Assembly: GCF_023566055.1 (NCBI RefSeq)
Contig: NZ_JALIQP010000003.1
Coordinates: forward strand, 124,001 to 188,000
Direction: 5' to 3'
From: Halosolutus amylolyticus
Lineage (GTDB): Archaea > Halobacteriota > Halobacteria > Halobacteriales > Natrialbaceae
Length of the DNA: 64,000 nucleotides
The notes beneath the pieces are model-generated. The model worked only from the letters and a program-made list of their open reading frames with translations. It did no database searches and had not been told where the DNA came from. Every line of letters begins with the position of its first letter. Within the stretch, counting starts at the first letter, position 1. Positions 51,653 through 61,485 of the stretch are shown one piece after another. Both the position numbers and the translations under genes were made by a program.

Positions 51653-52549
51653 GGCCTCGAGTATCTCGTCTTCGTCGTCCTCCGGGACGACGATCGAGCC
51701 GTCGAGGACCGTCACGCCGCGGCCGCCGACCTGGACCGCGCTCCCGACGCGCACCCGGACGATCCCGGGCCGATCGACGTAGTGGCCCTGCTCCAGTCGC
51801 AGTTCCTCGGGAAAGTCGTCGTCGAACGCGCCGAACCGATCGAGGTAGGCACCGGCGGCCCCACTCGCGGTCCCCGTCACGGGGTCTTCCGGGACGCCTG
51901 CTCCGGGGGCGAACATCCGGCCGTGGAGCGTCGACTCGGCCTCGAGCGCGTCGAACGTGAAACAGTATATTCCGGTCGCGTCGAGGTCGTCGGTCAGGGT
52001 CTCGATCGCCCGCATATCCGGCTCCGCGCTCCCGAGATCGGACAGGTAGGTGATCGGGACGACCAGGAACGGGAGTCCGGTCGAGGAGACCGCCAGCGGA
52101 AGGTCCGCGCTCGCGCCCTCGAGCGCGGCCCGGTCGACGCCGAGCGCGTCCGCGACGCGATCGTAGCCGACGTCGACCTCGCGAATCGTCGGCGCGTCCT
52201 GGGTCATCCAGACCGTTCCGTCCGCTTCGACGTCGATCTCGAGAACGCCGACGTTCGTCTCGAGCGTCGTCGTTCCGGGTTCGAGCCCGGCGTCGTGGAG
52301 GTGGGCGAACGAGCCGATCGTGGCGTGGCCGCAGAGGTCGACCTCCTGGGTCGGCGTGAAGTAGCGGACGCGGCGGTCCGCGGCCGCGCTGGACCGGAGG
52401 AAGGCCGTCTCGCTGAGCGCGAGTTCGTTCGCGATCGACTGCATCTGGGTCTCGGAGAGGTCGTCGGCGTCCGGAACGACGCCCGCCGGGTTCCCCGTGA
52501 GCGGTTCGTCGGTGAACGCGTCGACCTGGAGCGCGCGAACCGTATCCAT
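51650..52549 (-). CDS. PhzF-family isomerase/epimerase-like protein
   Basis: A 299-residue protein with the double hot-dog-like PhzF fold. The N-terminal VDAFTDEPLTGNPAGVV and catalytic-Glu region ELALSETAFL (Glu about 46), then YFTPTQEVDLCGHATIGS and FAPGAGVPEDPVTGTASGA in the second half, are characteristic. PhzF relatives isomerise small acids; in archaea the role is unknown. ATG 52549 gives the family start MDTVRALQVDAF. The stop codon is part of a family B half-element. Confidence 0.9.
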   Translation of the reverse strand: MDTVRALQVDAFTDEPLTGNPAGVVPDADDLSETQMQSIANELALSETAFLRSSAAADRRVRYFTPTQEVDLCGHATIGSFAHLHDAGLEPGTTTLETNVGVLEIDVEADGTVWMTQDAPTIREVDVGYDRVADALGVDRAALEGASADLPLAVSSTGLPFLVVPITYLSDLGSAEPDMRAIETLTDDLDATGIYCFTFDALEAESTLHGRMFAPGAGVPEDPVTGTASGAAGAYLDRFGAFDDDFPEELRLEQGHYVDRPGIVRVRVGSAVQVGGRGVTVLDGSIVVPEDDEDEILEA

Positions 52550-52657
52550 ACCGTCGCGGTCGAACGGGAAGGGTATCAATCCATCGTCGGCTCGCGGTCT
52601 CCCTGCCCCGGTTCCGGAGGCGATCCATCGCGATTGCGGGCGGCGTTCCAGTCCGTC

Positions 52658-54094
52658 TCAGTCGTCCTCGGCGGGTTCGACCGGAGACACGTCAACGTCG
52701 TCGAGGGGTGAGCGGACGCCGGAGTCGTGCGTGCCGACTGGCGGCAGATTCACGTCAGCAGCCGGCGACTCCGCGAGATCGGTCGCCGGCTCCAGACGGT
52801 CCATCTCGCCCTCTTCCCGCGTATCTTGATCGATCCGCATCGAGCAGAACTCCGCGCCGCACATCGAGCAGAAGCGGGCCTCCTTGTAGTTGTCTCCGGG
52901 CAACGTCTGGTCGTGGAACGAGCGGGCGCGATCGGGATCGAGGGCCAGTCGGAACTGTTCGCGCCAGTCGAACGCGTAGCGGGCTTCAGAGAGGGCGTCG
53001 TCCCAGTCACGCGCGCCGGGGCGTTCGGTTCCCACGTCGGCGGCGTGGGCGGCGATCCGGTACGCGGCCAGGCCGTCGCGGACGTCCTCCGCCTCGGGGA
53101 GTCCCAGGTGTTCCTTCGGGGTGACGTAACAGAGCATCGCGGCCCCGGCCTGGGCCGCCATCGCGGCCCCGATCGCGCTCGTGATGTGGTCGTAGCCCGG
53201 CGCGATATCGGTCACGAGCGGGCCGAGGACGTAGAACGGTGCGCCATCGCAGACCTCCTGCTGGCGCTCGACGTTCTCGGCGATCTTGTGCATGGGAACG
53301 TGGCCGGGGCCTTCGACCATGACCTGGACGCCGTGGTCCCATCCCACTCGGGTCAGTTCGCCCAGCGTGTCGAGTTCGGCGTACTGGGCCTCGTCGCAGG
53401 CGTCGGCCAGACAGCCCGGTCGCAGGCTGTCCCCGAGGCTGACCGTGACGTCGTGGTCGGCGAAAATCTCGCAGATCTCCGGAAAGACCTGGTACAGCGG
53501 GTTCTGTTCGCCGTTCGCTTCCATCCACTTCGCCACGATCGACCCGCCGCGGGAGACGATCCCCGTCTTCCGGCCGTCCGTCAGCGGCAGGTGTTCGGCC
53601 AGAATTCCCGCGTGGATCGTCATGTAGTCGACGCCCTGCTCGGCCTGTTTCTCGACGATCTCGAGGAGCAACTCTTTCGTGATCGCGTCGGGACTGCCGG
53701 CCTGTGTGACCGCCTCGTACAGCGGTACCGTCCCGATCGGCACCGGCGAGTGCTCGACGTGCATCTCCCGGATCTCGTCCAGGGCGCTTCCGGTACCCAG
53801 GTCCATCACCGTGTCCGCGCCGTAGTGGATCGCCGCGTGGAGTTTCTCGAGTTCGGTCTCGCGATCGCTGGTCGTCTCGCTGTTGCCGATGTTGGCGTTG
53901 ACCTTCGTCGCGAACTCGCGGCCGATGATCATCGGATCGAGCGCGTCGTGGTTCCGGTTCGACGGGATGACGGCCTGACCCTCCGCAACCTGTTCCCGGA
54001 CGAACGCCGGATCGCGGTTCTCGCGATCGGCGACGCGGCGCATCGCTTCCGTTACGACGCCGTTACGAGCGGCCTGGAGCTGTGTTGGCGGCAT
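52658..54094 (-). CDS. thiC: Phosphomethylpyrimidine synthase ThiC
   Basis: A 478-residue radical SAM enzyme turning AIR into HMP-phosphate for thiamine. The barrel residues ([27 protein letters not shown]-equivalent region, [21 protein letters not shown]) are clear. The C-terminal CSMCGAEFC is the unusual C-terminal radical SAM cluster motif. A non-core acidic tail of about 45 residues follows. Start ATG 54094; a palindrome covers its promoter. No other thi gene is adjacent. Confidence 0.95.
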   Translation of the reverse strand: MPPTQLQAARNGVVTEAMRRVADRENRDPAFVREQVAEGQAVIPSNRNHDALDPMIIGREFATKVNANIGNSETTSDRETELEKLHAAIHYGADTVMDLGTGSALDEIREMHVEHSPVPIGTVPLYEAVTQAGSPDAITKELLLEIVEKQAEQGVDYMTIHAGILAEHLPLTDGRKTGIVSRGGSIVAKWMEANGEQNPLYQVFPEICEIFADHDVTVSLGDSLRPGCLADACDEAQYAELDTLGELTRVGWDHGVQVMVEGPGHVPMHKIAENVERQQEVCDGAPFYVLGPLVTDIAPGYDHITSAIGAAMAAQAGAAMLCYVTPKEHLGLPEAEDVRDGLAAYRIAAHAADVGTERPGARDWDDALSEARYAFDWREQFRLALDPDRARSFHDQTLPGDNYKEARFCSMCGAEFCSMRIDQDTREEGEMDRLEPATDLAESPAADVNLPPVGTHDSGVRSPLDDVDVSPVEPAEDD

Positions 54095-54104
54095 TGATAA
54101 CTAG

Positions 54105-54125
54105 GTTATACTACTAGATTATAAC
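54105..54125 (-). promoter_or_regulatory. Inverted repeat over the thiC promoter
   Basis: GTTATA (54105-54110) and TATAAC (54120-54125) form a perfect inverted pair with a 9-base spacer, starting 10 bases before the thiC ATG. The same bases contain the TATA box (minus strand TTATAATC), so a bound protein would exclude TBP/TFB. A thiamine-responsive repressor is a plausible reader; no TPP riboswitch is seen. Confidence 0.5.
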
Positions 54126-54343
54126 TCTGGGGACTGGCTCCACTCGATCGTCCCACTGCGCCGAGTCGAACCGATCGGGGCACTGAAAGGGACCGGGACC
54201 CCGACGGTAACCGAACCGCGACGGTGACCGGCCCGCTGGCGGAGAGGGGCCGTTGACGGCCGCACGCGATCGATCTCCCCGACGGACGGGATTCCGCCAA
54301 CTTATGAGGATCGGGATGCAGTCTCTCGAGTAGGTGCCACCAG

Positions 54344-55042
54344 ATGTCCGACTTACCGGACGATTTCGACTGTACGATCACGAACTGGGAGTACATTTAC
54401 AGCCTCTGTCGCGACGTCAGCGACGAGGTTCGGCGCGACGCGTTCGAACCCGACGTCATCGTCGCGCTCGCCCGCGGTGGCTGGTTCGCCGGGCGGTGTC
54501 TCTGTGACTTTCTCGGTCTCGACGACCTGACGAGCCTGAAGATGGAACACTACGTCGGCACCGCCGAGAAGAGCGGCGAACCGACGGTCCGGTACCCCAT
54601 GCCCGAGGGGAGCGTCGAGGACAAGGACGTGCTCATCATCGACGACATCGCCGACACCGGCGGCTCGATCGAGCGCGCCCACGAGTACGTCGACGATCGC
54701 GGTGCCGGCGAGGTCCGGACTGCGACCCTCCAGTTGCTCGGAACCAGCGAGTACCAACCCGACTACGTCGGGGAACACCTGGACGACTGGACCTGGATCG
54801 TCTACCCCTGGAACTTCATCGAGGACATGATCGATCTCGTCTCGGGCGTCATGGCACAGGCCGACCAGGAGACGTTCACGCAGGAGGAAATTCGCCACTA
54901 CCTCGCCGAGTTCCACGGTATCGATCGCATCGAGATGGAGATCGCCCAGCCGAACCGGATCCCCGAGGTCGTTACCGAGATGGAACGGCGCGACGTCATC
55001 GCGTCGGAGGGGCCGGGCGAGTGGACGCTGGCCGACGACTGA
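54344..55042 (+). CDS. Phosphoribosyltransferase family protein
   Basis: A 232-residue type I phosphoribosyltransferase. The PRPP loop is VLIIDDIADTGGS (96-108), and the N-terminal VIVALARGGWFAGR supplies the pyrophosphate loop. The C-terminal 80 residues form an extra helical domain (FTQEEIRHYLAEFHGIDRIEMEIAQ, with MERRDVIASEGPGEWTL resembling a winged helix). It is of the Xpt/HGPRT-like group, base unknown, and the extra domain may regulate. The TGA stop is the first codon of a family B element. Confidence 0.85.
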   Translation: MSDLPDDFDCTITNWEYIYSLCRDVSDEVRRDAFEPDVIVALARGGWFAGRCLCDFLGLDDLTSLKMEHYVGTAEKSGEPTVRYPMPEGSVEDKDVLIIDDIADTGGSIERAHEYVDDRGAGEVRTATLQLLGTSEYQPDYVGEHLDDWTWIVYPWNFIEDMIDLVSGVMAQADQETFTQEEIRHYLAEFHGIDRIEMEIAQPNRIPEVVTEMERRDVIASEGPGEWTLADD

Positions 55043-55125
55043 TACGGTTTACTGTAAGTCATTACCGGCGCAACCGCGATTCTGGCGGCGGTTGCGCCGG
55101 TACATCGTTACAGCAATCCGTATGA
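55040..55125. repeat. Full-length family B palindromic element (86 bp)
   Basis: The left arm begins TGATACGGTTTACTGTAA and runs to ACCGGCGCAACCGC; the right arm is GCGGTTGCGCCGGT ... TTACAGCAATCCGTATGA. The arms pair over about 38 bp with a few mismatches around an 8-10 base centre. The left TGA is the stop of the phosphoribosyltransferase gene. It lies between convergent genes, 78 bases from the MATE stop. Confidence 0.88.
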
Positions 55126-55202
55126 GACGGGCCGCTGTACCGGATTACCGGCACATCGCAACCGTCCGGCGAGTGTGCCGGACCTGAACTGGGCCGTACG
55201 GG

Positions 55203-56639
55203 CTACTCTGCGGCGGCCGTGTCCTCCGGCGTCTCGCAGGCGACGGTCTCGTCCTCGTCGACGATCGACCCCTTCCACGTGCCGCGGGTGAACCACGCGA
55301 CCGCCGCGAGTGCGCCGACGACGTCGCCCACGAGAACGCCGGTCCAGATCCCCGTCGTTCCCCAGCCGGCGACGAAGATCAGGTAGTAGGTGACCGGGAC
55401 GCGGACGACCCACAGCCCGAACACCGCGAACACGAGCGCGGTCTTGGTGTTCCCGGCCCCGCGGAACGCCCCCTGGATCACCTGCAGGACGCCCATGAAG
55501 ACGAACGCGCCGGCCGCGAACTGCAGGTACGTGACGCCGTAGTCGATCGTCGCCGCGCGCCCCTCGGCCTCCGCCGTCAGGAACACCGAGACGAACGGCT
55601 CCGGGAACAGGAACGCGACGGCGGCCGCGGCGAGCATGATCGCGGCGATCACCCCCGCGGCGATCCACGTGGCTCTCGCCGCCCGATCGGCCCTGTCGGC
55701 CCCGAGGTTCTGGCCGACGATCGTGTCCGTCGCCTGTCCGAGACCGAGCGCCGGCAGGAACGCCAGCGAGATGAGCCGGTTCCCGAGGCCGTAGGCCGCG
55801 ACGACCGCGGGCGGGAAGGTGACGACCATCGCCGTCATCGCGATCATCGCGAGCGCGGTCATCGACTGTTCGAGGGCCGTGGGGACGCCCAGACGGGTGA
55901 TCTCGCCGACGTACTCGAGGCGCGGCACCAGGTGCTCGGCCCGGATGTCGGGCCCCACGTCGGTGTAGTAGAGCACGTAGAACCCGATCGCGGTCGCGAG
56001 CGCTCGCGAGAGGACGCTCGCGACTGCGGCACCCTGGACCTCGAGACGCGGGACGGGACCGACGCCGAAGATGAACACCGGGTCGATGACGAGGTTGAGC
56101 AACACGCTGATGGCCATCACGCGCATCGGCGCGCGGGTGTTGCCGTACCCCCGCATGAGCGAGACGAAGACGAAGAAGCCAAAGAGGAAGGGCAGGCCGA
56201 GGAAGAACACCCGCAGGTACTCGGCCGCGAGCGGGATGATCGCCGCCTGCGTGTCGCCCTGGGCCGGGAGGAGCGCGAGCATCGGATCGGTCGCGGCGTA
56301 CCCGAGGAGACCGAGCCCGATCGCGACCAGCGAGACGAACGAGAGCGTCTGCCCGGCGATCAGCCCGTCCTCGCCGCTCTCGGCACCGGTGTGCTGGGCG
56401 ACGAGGATGGCCCCCGCCGCCGTGAAGCCGCCGCCGACCGCGATCAGCAAGAAGAGGAGGGGAAAGGCGAGACTCACCGCGCCGACGGCGTCGGGTGAGA
56501 GCGCCCCGAGCCAGAACGTGTCGCCGACGTTGTACGCGACCTGCAACAGCTGGATGACCACGAGCGGCCACGCCAGCCTGAACATCGGCCGAACGAGGGT
56601 CCCCTCGGTGAGGCTCTCCTCGGCTACCTGGTCCGACAT
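55203..56639 (-). CDS. MATE-family multidrug/antiporter
   Basis: A 478-residue membrane protein with 12 predicted helices in two homologous halves. The N-terminal FRLAWPLVVIQLLQVAYNVGDTFWLG (quoted in part) and the second half PTALEQSMTALAMIAMTAMVV are typical of MATE exporters, which use H+ or Na+ to export drugs or metabolites. ATG 56639 gives MSDQVAEES before helix 1. The C-terminal tail is acidic. The substrate is unknown. Confidence 0.92.
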   Translation of the reverse strand: MSDQVAEESLTEGTLVRPMFRLAWPLVVIQLLQVAYNVGDTFWLGALSPDAVGAVSLAFPLLFLLIAVGGGFTAAGAILVAQHTGAESGEDGLIAGQTLSFVSLVAIGLGLLGYAATDPMLALLPAQGDTQAAIIPLAAEYLRVFFLGLPFLFGFFVFVSLMRGYGNTRAPMRVMAISVLLNLVIDPVFIFGVGPVPRLEVQGAAVASVLSRALATAIGFYVLYYTDVGPDIRAEHLVPRLEYVGEITRLGVPTALEQSMTALAMIAMTAMVVTFPPAVVAAYGLGNRLISLAFLPALGLGQATDTIVGQNLGADRADRAARATWIAAGVIAAIMLAAAAVAFLFPEPFVSVFLTAEAEGRAATIDYGVTYLQFAAGAFVFMGVLQVIQGAFRGAGNTKTALVFAVFGLWVVRVPVTYYLIFVAGWGTTGIWTGVLVGDVVGALAAVAWFTRGTWKGSIVDEDETVACETPEDTAAAE

Positions 56640-56801
56640 ACCACCATCCAGTCGCTCCGCCCACTTGTGCGCTCGTGAGATGTGATAGCTGTTATCATTC
56701 CAGATCGGTGACCTGTTCGCCGGCGCTCTCGTCCGCGTCTCCACCCGCGTTCTCCACAGTCGAACGCGCGATCGAGTTCGAGCGATCCGCTCGACCTGGC
56801 C

Positions 56802-57836
56802 TCAGTCCGCGATCGCTTCCGTCGCGTCCGCCTCGACCGTGGCGTCCTGAATCCAGAGGTCGCCGAACAGTTCGTCCTGGTCGAGGCGGATCCGGCCGCG
56901 GTGTGCAAGGAAGAGCAGGGCGAGGTAGGTCATCACGCGGGAGCCGCCGACCTCGTCGATCTCGGCGTAGAGGACTTCCTCGCGACCCTTCTCGTACTGG
57001 TCGGCCAGCACCGTCTCGACCTCCTCGATCACCGTCTCGATGTCCTCCTCGTGAGTCGTGTGCGTGACGTCGTCGCTGGTCGGCTCGTCGTCGACCCGGA
57101 AGTCGTCGTCGGAGTGGTAGTGCAGTTCCTGGACCCCCCGATCGTACCCGCGAGGCGAGTCGCTGGTGTCGTAACTCCGGGAGTCTTTCCACCAGCTTCC
57201 CCGCTCGGCCTCCCGGAGGTCCCGGACGAGTTCGTCCAGCGTCTCGGGTTTGCCGCGGGCGTGTTTTCGTTCGAGTCGGCGTTCCATCTCCGCTTCCAGG
57301 CCCTCGACGGGGTCGAAGCCGGGTGCCGGCCCGTCGCCGTCCGCGCCGTCCATCGCCCCCTCGTCGGCGAAGGGAGCCTCCCACGGCGGGAGTTCCTCCT
57401 CCTCGGGTTCGTCCGGCGCGAACAGTTCGTCGCTTTTCATCCGCAGGAGGACGCTCGCGTAGAACAGCGCCCGGCCCGACGTGCGGAGGTCGACGTCGTC
57501 GAGTGCCTCGAGGAACTTGTCCGTCACCCGTACGACGTCGATATCCCACGGATCGATCTCGCCGTCCTTGGCCAACTGAACGAGCAGTTCGACCGGTTCG
57601 ACTTCCTCCTCGTCCCCGTCTTCGACATCGCTTCCGTCCTCGTCGACGCCCGACTCGTCGTCGCCGTCCGCGAACTCGAGGACCGTGCCGTCCGCGCCCG
57701 GCCGATCGCGATCCTCGTGACCGGCGATGTTCAGGGGGATGTCGTCGTCGGACCCGCCGTCTCGCGGGTCGTCGCGACGCTCGTCCCCGCTCGACGCGTC
57801 CGGGTCTCGTGGGGGCTCGCTCCCCTCGCTAGTCAT
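56802..57836 (-). CDS. scpA: Segregation and condensation protein A (ScpA)
   Basis: A 344-residue kleisin that closes the SMC ring. The first 75 residues are an acidic linker, then the N-terminal kleisin helices (VELLVQLAKDGEIDPWDIDVVRVTDKFLEAL in part), the central variable section with HARGKPETLDELVRDLR, and the C-terminal winged helix (TYLALLFLAHRGRIRLDQDELFGDLWIQ in part). Start ATG 57836 overlaps the end of smc by 8 bases, so it is translationally coupled. No scpB is seen next to it in this window. Confidence 0.93.
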   Translation of the reverse strand: MTSEGSEPPRDPDASSGDERRDDPRDGGSDDDIPLNIAGHEDRDRPGADGTVLEFADGDDESGVDEDGSDVEDGDEEEVEPVELLVQLAKDGEIDPWDIDVVRVTDKFLEALDDVDLRTSGRALFYASVLLRMKSDELFAPDEPEEEELPPWEAPFADEGAMDGADGDGPAPGFDPVEGLEAEMERRLERKHARGKPETLDELVRDLREAERGSWWKDSRSYDTSDSPRGYDRGVQELHYHSDDDFRVDDEPTSDDVTHTTHEEDIETVIEEVETVLADQYEKGREEVLYAEIDEVGGSRVMTYLALLFLAHRGRIRLDQDELFGDLWIQDATVEADATEAIAD

Positions 57837-60800
57837 CGGCCGGTACCTCCTCGCTGCTCAGATCGATCCCGGTCACCGCGCTCACGTTGTCCTGTTGCAT
57901 CGTCACGCCGATCGCCCGCTCGGAGCGATCGAGCATCGCCGAGCGGTGCGAGACGACGACGAACTGTGCCTTCTCGGAGAGTTCCTCGACCATCTGGCCG
58001 ATCCGCTCGGCGTTGACGGCGTCGAGGAAGGCGTCGACCTCGTCCAGCGCGTAGAACGGGGCCGGGTTGTGCCGCTGGATCGCGAAAATGAAGGCCAGCG
58101 CGGTCAGCGACTTCTCGCCGCCCGACATCGCGTCGAGGCGCTGGATCGGCTTGTCGCCCGGCTGGGCCTTCATCGTCAGGCCGCCGTCGAAGGGATCGTC
58201 CTCGTTCTCGAGGTGCAAGGTCCCGGTCCCCTCCGAGAGCTGTTCGAAGATCTCGGTGAAGTGCGCCGAAATCGCCTCGTAGGCGTCCATGAACGTCTGC
58301 TTCTTCTGGGTCTCGTACTGTTCGATCCGATCGCGGATGCCGTCGGCCTCCTCGACCAGCGTGGCCTTCGCGTCCTCGAGTTCCTCGAGGTCGCTTCGCA
58401 CCTCGTCGTACTCGTCGATCGCGAGCATATTGACCGGCTCCATCGCCTCCATGTCCGCCTCCAGGAGGTCGATCATCTCGAGGACGGTGTCGTGGTCGGG
58501 GACGTCCTCGGGATCGTAGTCGCCGACCTCCGACTCGAGCGAGTCGATCTCCCACTCGAGGCTGCTCGCCCGTTCGCGGCTGTCCTCGAGTTTGCTCTCG
58601 ACGGCGTTGACCCTGTCCTGTTGCTGGTCGCGCTTCGTTCGCGCGTCGGCGAGTTCCTCCTTGAGGTCGCTCCGCTCGGCCTTCAGCTCCGTGAGTTCTT
58701 CCTCGAGTTCCTCGACGGCCTCGTGTTTCGCTTCGAGCGTCTCGCGCTTCTCGGCGATCGTCTCCTCGTACTCCGCGATTCGCTCCTCGTGTTCGGCCGT
58801 GCGGTTCTGTGCGGCCTCGATGTCGTCGTGGAGGTCCTCGATCGCGTCCTCTGCGTACTCCTTCTCGAGGCCCAGTTCGTTGAGTTTGCTGTCGATCTCG
58901 TCGATCCGGTCCTCCCGCTCGTCGATCTCTTCCTCCAGCTCCTCGATCTGGGCGGTCAACTCGGGGATCTTCGAGTCCGCGAGTTCGCTCTCTAGCTCCG
59001 CGATGTCGGCCTCGATCGACTCGACGTCGGCCGTCTTCGTCTCGATCTGCTCGCCGATCTCGGTCATCCGCTCGTCGACCGACTCGCGTTCCGCGTTCAG
59101 TTCCGCGAGTTCGTCCTCGAGCGTCTCGATCTCGTCCGCGATCGAGTCGCGCCTGTCGTCGAGTTTCTCGATCTCGGTCTCGATCGATCGCACCTCGTCG
59201 GCCGCGTCGGTCTTGCGGTCGCGGGCGTCGTCGAGCCGCTCCTCGACGTCCCGGAGGTCCTCGCGGAGCGACTCGCGTTCCTCCTGTAGCTCGGTGATCT
59301 GCTTGGCGACCCGTTCCAGCTGGCCCTCGCCGCCGCCGGTGAAGGAGTAGCGCGATCCCTTCCCGGAGCCGCCGGTCATCGCGCCGCTCTTCTCGACCAG
59401 GTCGCCGTCGAGCGTGACCATCCGGTAGTCGCCCATGTACGATCGGGCGGTCTCGATGTCCTCGACGACGAGCGTGTCGCCCAGCACGTACGAGAAGACG
59501 CCGGCGTACTCCGAATCGAAGTCGACGAGGTTGTACGCGAAGTCGACGACGCCCGGATCGCTGGGCGCGTTCGGGAGCCGGCGCTGGCTCATGTCCGTCA
59601 GCGGCAGGAAGGTCGCGCGACCGGCGTTGCGCGACTTGAGGTGTTCGATACACTGCTGACCGACGACGTCGTCGTCGACGACCACGTTCGCCAGCCGGCC
59701 CCCCGCAGCGGTCTCGCAGGCGACCGCGTACTCGCCGGGAACGTTCCCCAGCTGGGCGACCGCGCCGTGGACGCCGTCGATCCCGGAGTTGAGGATCGTC
59801 GTCACCGCGCGACCGAACGAGGAGTCGCCGCTCTCTCCCGCGTTGGCCTCGAGTTCGGCGTACTCCTGCTGTTTCGCCTGGATCTCGTCGTCGAGATCGT
59901 CGACGTCCGACTGGATGCGCCGCTTCTCGGCCTTCAGGTCGTCGACCACGTCGGCGATGTTCTCGCGGTTCTGCTCGGCCTTCTCCAGTTCGCGTTCGAG
60001 ATCCGATCGCCGGCTCTCGATCTCGGGAATCTCCTCGCGGCGCTCCTCGATCGTCTCCTCTTTCTCGCTGATCGCGTTCGATCGGCGGCGAGCCTCGTCG
60101 AGCAGGCGGTCCTGCTCGCGCTGGAGGTCGTTCTTCTCGGTCTTTGCCTCTTCGAGGTCGTCCTTGCGCTCCGCGAGTTCGGCCTTGAGTTCGTCGAACT
60201 CGGTGTCGACGGCCTCGATCTCGGCCTCGAGTTCGTCGCGTTCGGCCTCGCGCTCCTGGATCTCCGTCTTGATCGAGGCTTTCTCGAGTTTGTGCTCGCG
60301 CATCTCGTCCTCGAGGTCCTCGATCGTCTCCTGTTTGCGATCGATCTGGACGAACGCCTCCCGGCGCTTCGATTCGGCGTCCTCGATCTGCTCCTCGCTG
60401 GCCTCGATCTTGTCCTCGAGCCGCGAGATGTCGCCTTTGATCTCCTCGATCTCGCTTTTGATCCGGAGCTGTTCGTCCTCGCCCTTGCGCTCGATTTCGG
60501 CGTGTAAGTCCTCGAGATCCTCTTGCAGGCGGACGACCTTGCCCTCGCGCTCGTCGAGTTCGCGCTGGAGGCCTTCGAGTTCGTCCGCGAGGTCGTCGAC
60601 CCGGTCCTCGACGCCCGCGAGTTCCTCGCGTTTCTCCTCGAGTTCGCTCGCCTTCCGGTACCCCTCGTACTCCTCTTTCTCGCGGCGGAGTCGACGGTAG
60701 CGAAGCGCCTGCTGGCGTTCGTCCTCTAGCTGGGCGAGGCGATCGCGCTTCTCCTCGATCCGCAACTCGGCCTCGTCGATCCGCTCCTGGACGACCTCGA

Positions 60801-61401
60801 GTTCCTCGAAGGCGTCCTCCTTCTTGGCGTCGAACTCCGCGACGCCCGCGATCTCGTCGATGATCTCCCGGCGGGCGTGGGGCGTCATGTTGATGATCTC
60901 GGTGACGTCGCCCTGCATGACGACGTTGTACCCCTCCGGGGTGACGCCCGCCTGGGCCAGCAGGTCCTGGATGTCCGAGAGGTTGACCGAGCGATCGTTC
61001 AGGTAGTAGTAGGAGTAGTAGTTGTCCTCGGTCTCCTTGACGCGCCGGCGGATGCGGATCTCGTCGACGTCGCCGACGTCCTCGCTGCCGGCGGCGTTGA
61101 CGACCTGCGATCGAGTCAGGGCCCCGTCGGCGTTGTCGAGGATCACCTCCACGGTGGCCTCTCGCGGTCCGCCCGAGGCGGATCCGTCCTCGTGACCGGG
61201 GTTGTAGATGAGATCGGTCAGTTTCTCGGCGCGGATGCCGCGGGTCCGGGCCAGTCCGAGGGCGAAGAGGACGGCGTCGATGATGTTCGACTTGCCGGAG
61301 CCGTTGGGCCCGGTGACGACGGTGAAGTCCTCGTAGAACGGGATCTTCGTCTTCCGGCCGAAGCTCTTGAAGTTGTCCAGAACGAGCGCCTTGATATACA
61401 T
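57829..61401 (-). CDS. smc: Chromosome segregation protein SMC
   Basis: A 1190-residue condensin ATPase. Walker A GPNGSGKS is at 31-38. Two long coiled coils (about 165-495 and 670-1010) flank a hinge (about 510-665, VHGAVAQLGNVPGEYAVACETAAGG in part). The C-terminal half-site has the signature MSGGEKSLTALAF and Walker B PFYALDEVDAFLD. It organises and segregates the chromosome with ScpA, encoded immediately downstream with an 8-base overlap. Length and domain order are normal. Confidence 0.97.
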   Translation of the reverse strand: MYIKALVLDNFKSFGRKTKIPFYEDFTVVTGPNGSGKSNIIDAVLFALGLARTRGIRAEKLTDLIYNPGHEDGSASGGPREATVEVILDNADGALTRSQVVNAAGSEDVGDVDEIRIRRRVKETEDNYYSYYYLNDRSVNLSDIQDLLAQAGVTPEGYNVVMQGDVTEIINMTPHARREIIDEIAGVAEFDAKKEDAFEELEVVQERIDEAELRIEEKRDRLAQLEDERQQALRYRRLRREKEEYEGYRKASELEEKREELAGVEDRVDDLADELEGLQRELDEREGKVVRLQEDLEDLHAEIERKGEDEQLRIKSEIEEIKGDISRLEDKIEASEEQIEDAESKRREAFVQIDRKQETIEDLEDEMREHKLEKASIKTEIQEREAERDELEAEIEAVDTEFDELKAELAERKDDLEEAKTEKNDLQREQDRLLDEARRRSNAISEKEETIEERREEIPEIESRRSDLERELEKAEQNRENIADVVDDLKAEKRRIQSDVDDLDDEIQAKQQEYAELEANAGESGDSSFGRAVTTILNSGIDGVHGAVAQLGNVPGEYAVACETAAGGRLANVVVDDDVVGQQCIEHLKSRNAGRATFLPLTDMSQRRLPNAPSDPGVVDFAYNLVDFDSEYAGVFSYVLGDTLVVEDIETARSYMGDYRMVTLDGDLVEKSGAMTGGSGKGSRYSFTGGGEGQLERVAKQITELQEERESLREDLRDVEERLDDARDRKTDAADEVRSIETEIEKLDDRRDSIADEIETLEDELAELNAERESVDERMTEIGEQIETKTADVESIEADIAELESELADSKIPELTAQIEELEEEIDEREDRIDEIDSKLNELGLEKEYAEDAIEDLHDDIEAAQNRTAEHEERIAEYEETIAEKRETLEAKHEAVEELEEELTELKAERSDLKEELADARTKRDQQQDRVNAVESKLEDSRERASSLEWEIDSLESEVGDYDPEDVPDHDTVLEMIDLLEADMEAMEPVNMLAIDEYDEVRSDLEELEDAKATLVEEADGIRDRIEQYETQKKQTFMDAYEAISAHFTEIFEQLSEGTGTLHLENEDDPFDGGLTMKAQPGDKPIQRLDAMSGGEKSLTALAFIFAIQRHNPAPFYALDEVDAFLDAVNAERIGQMVEELSEKAQFVVVSHRSAMLDRSERAIGVTMQQDNVSAVTGIDLSSEEVPADD

Positions 61402-61485
61402 ACCCTTCTCGAAACCTCCGTCGGCCTGATCGAGACGGCCGCGGGCCGATGCCGCGGTGCAGTCGTGCGGTTCGCAGTCGTGCGG

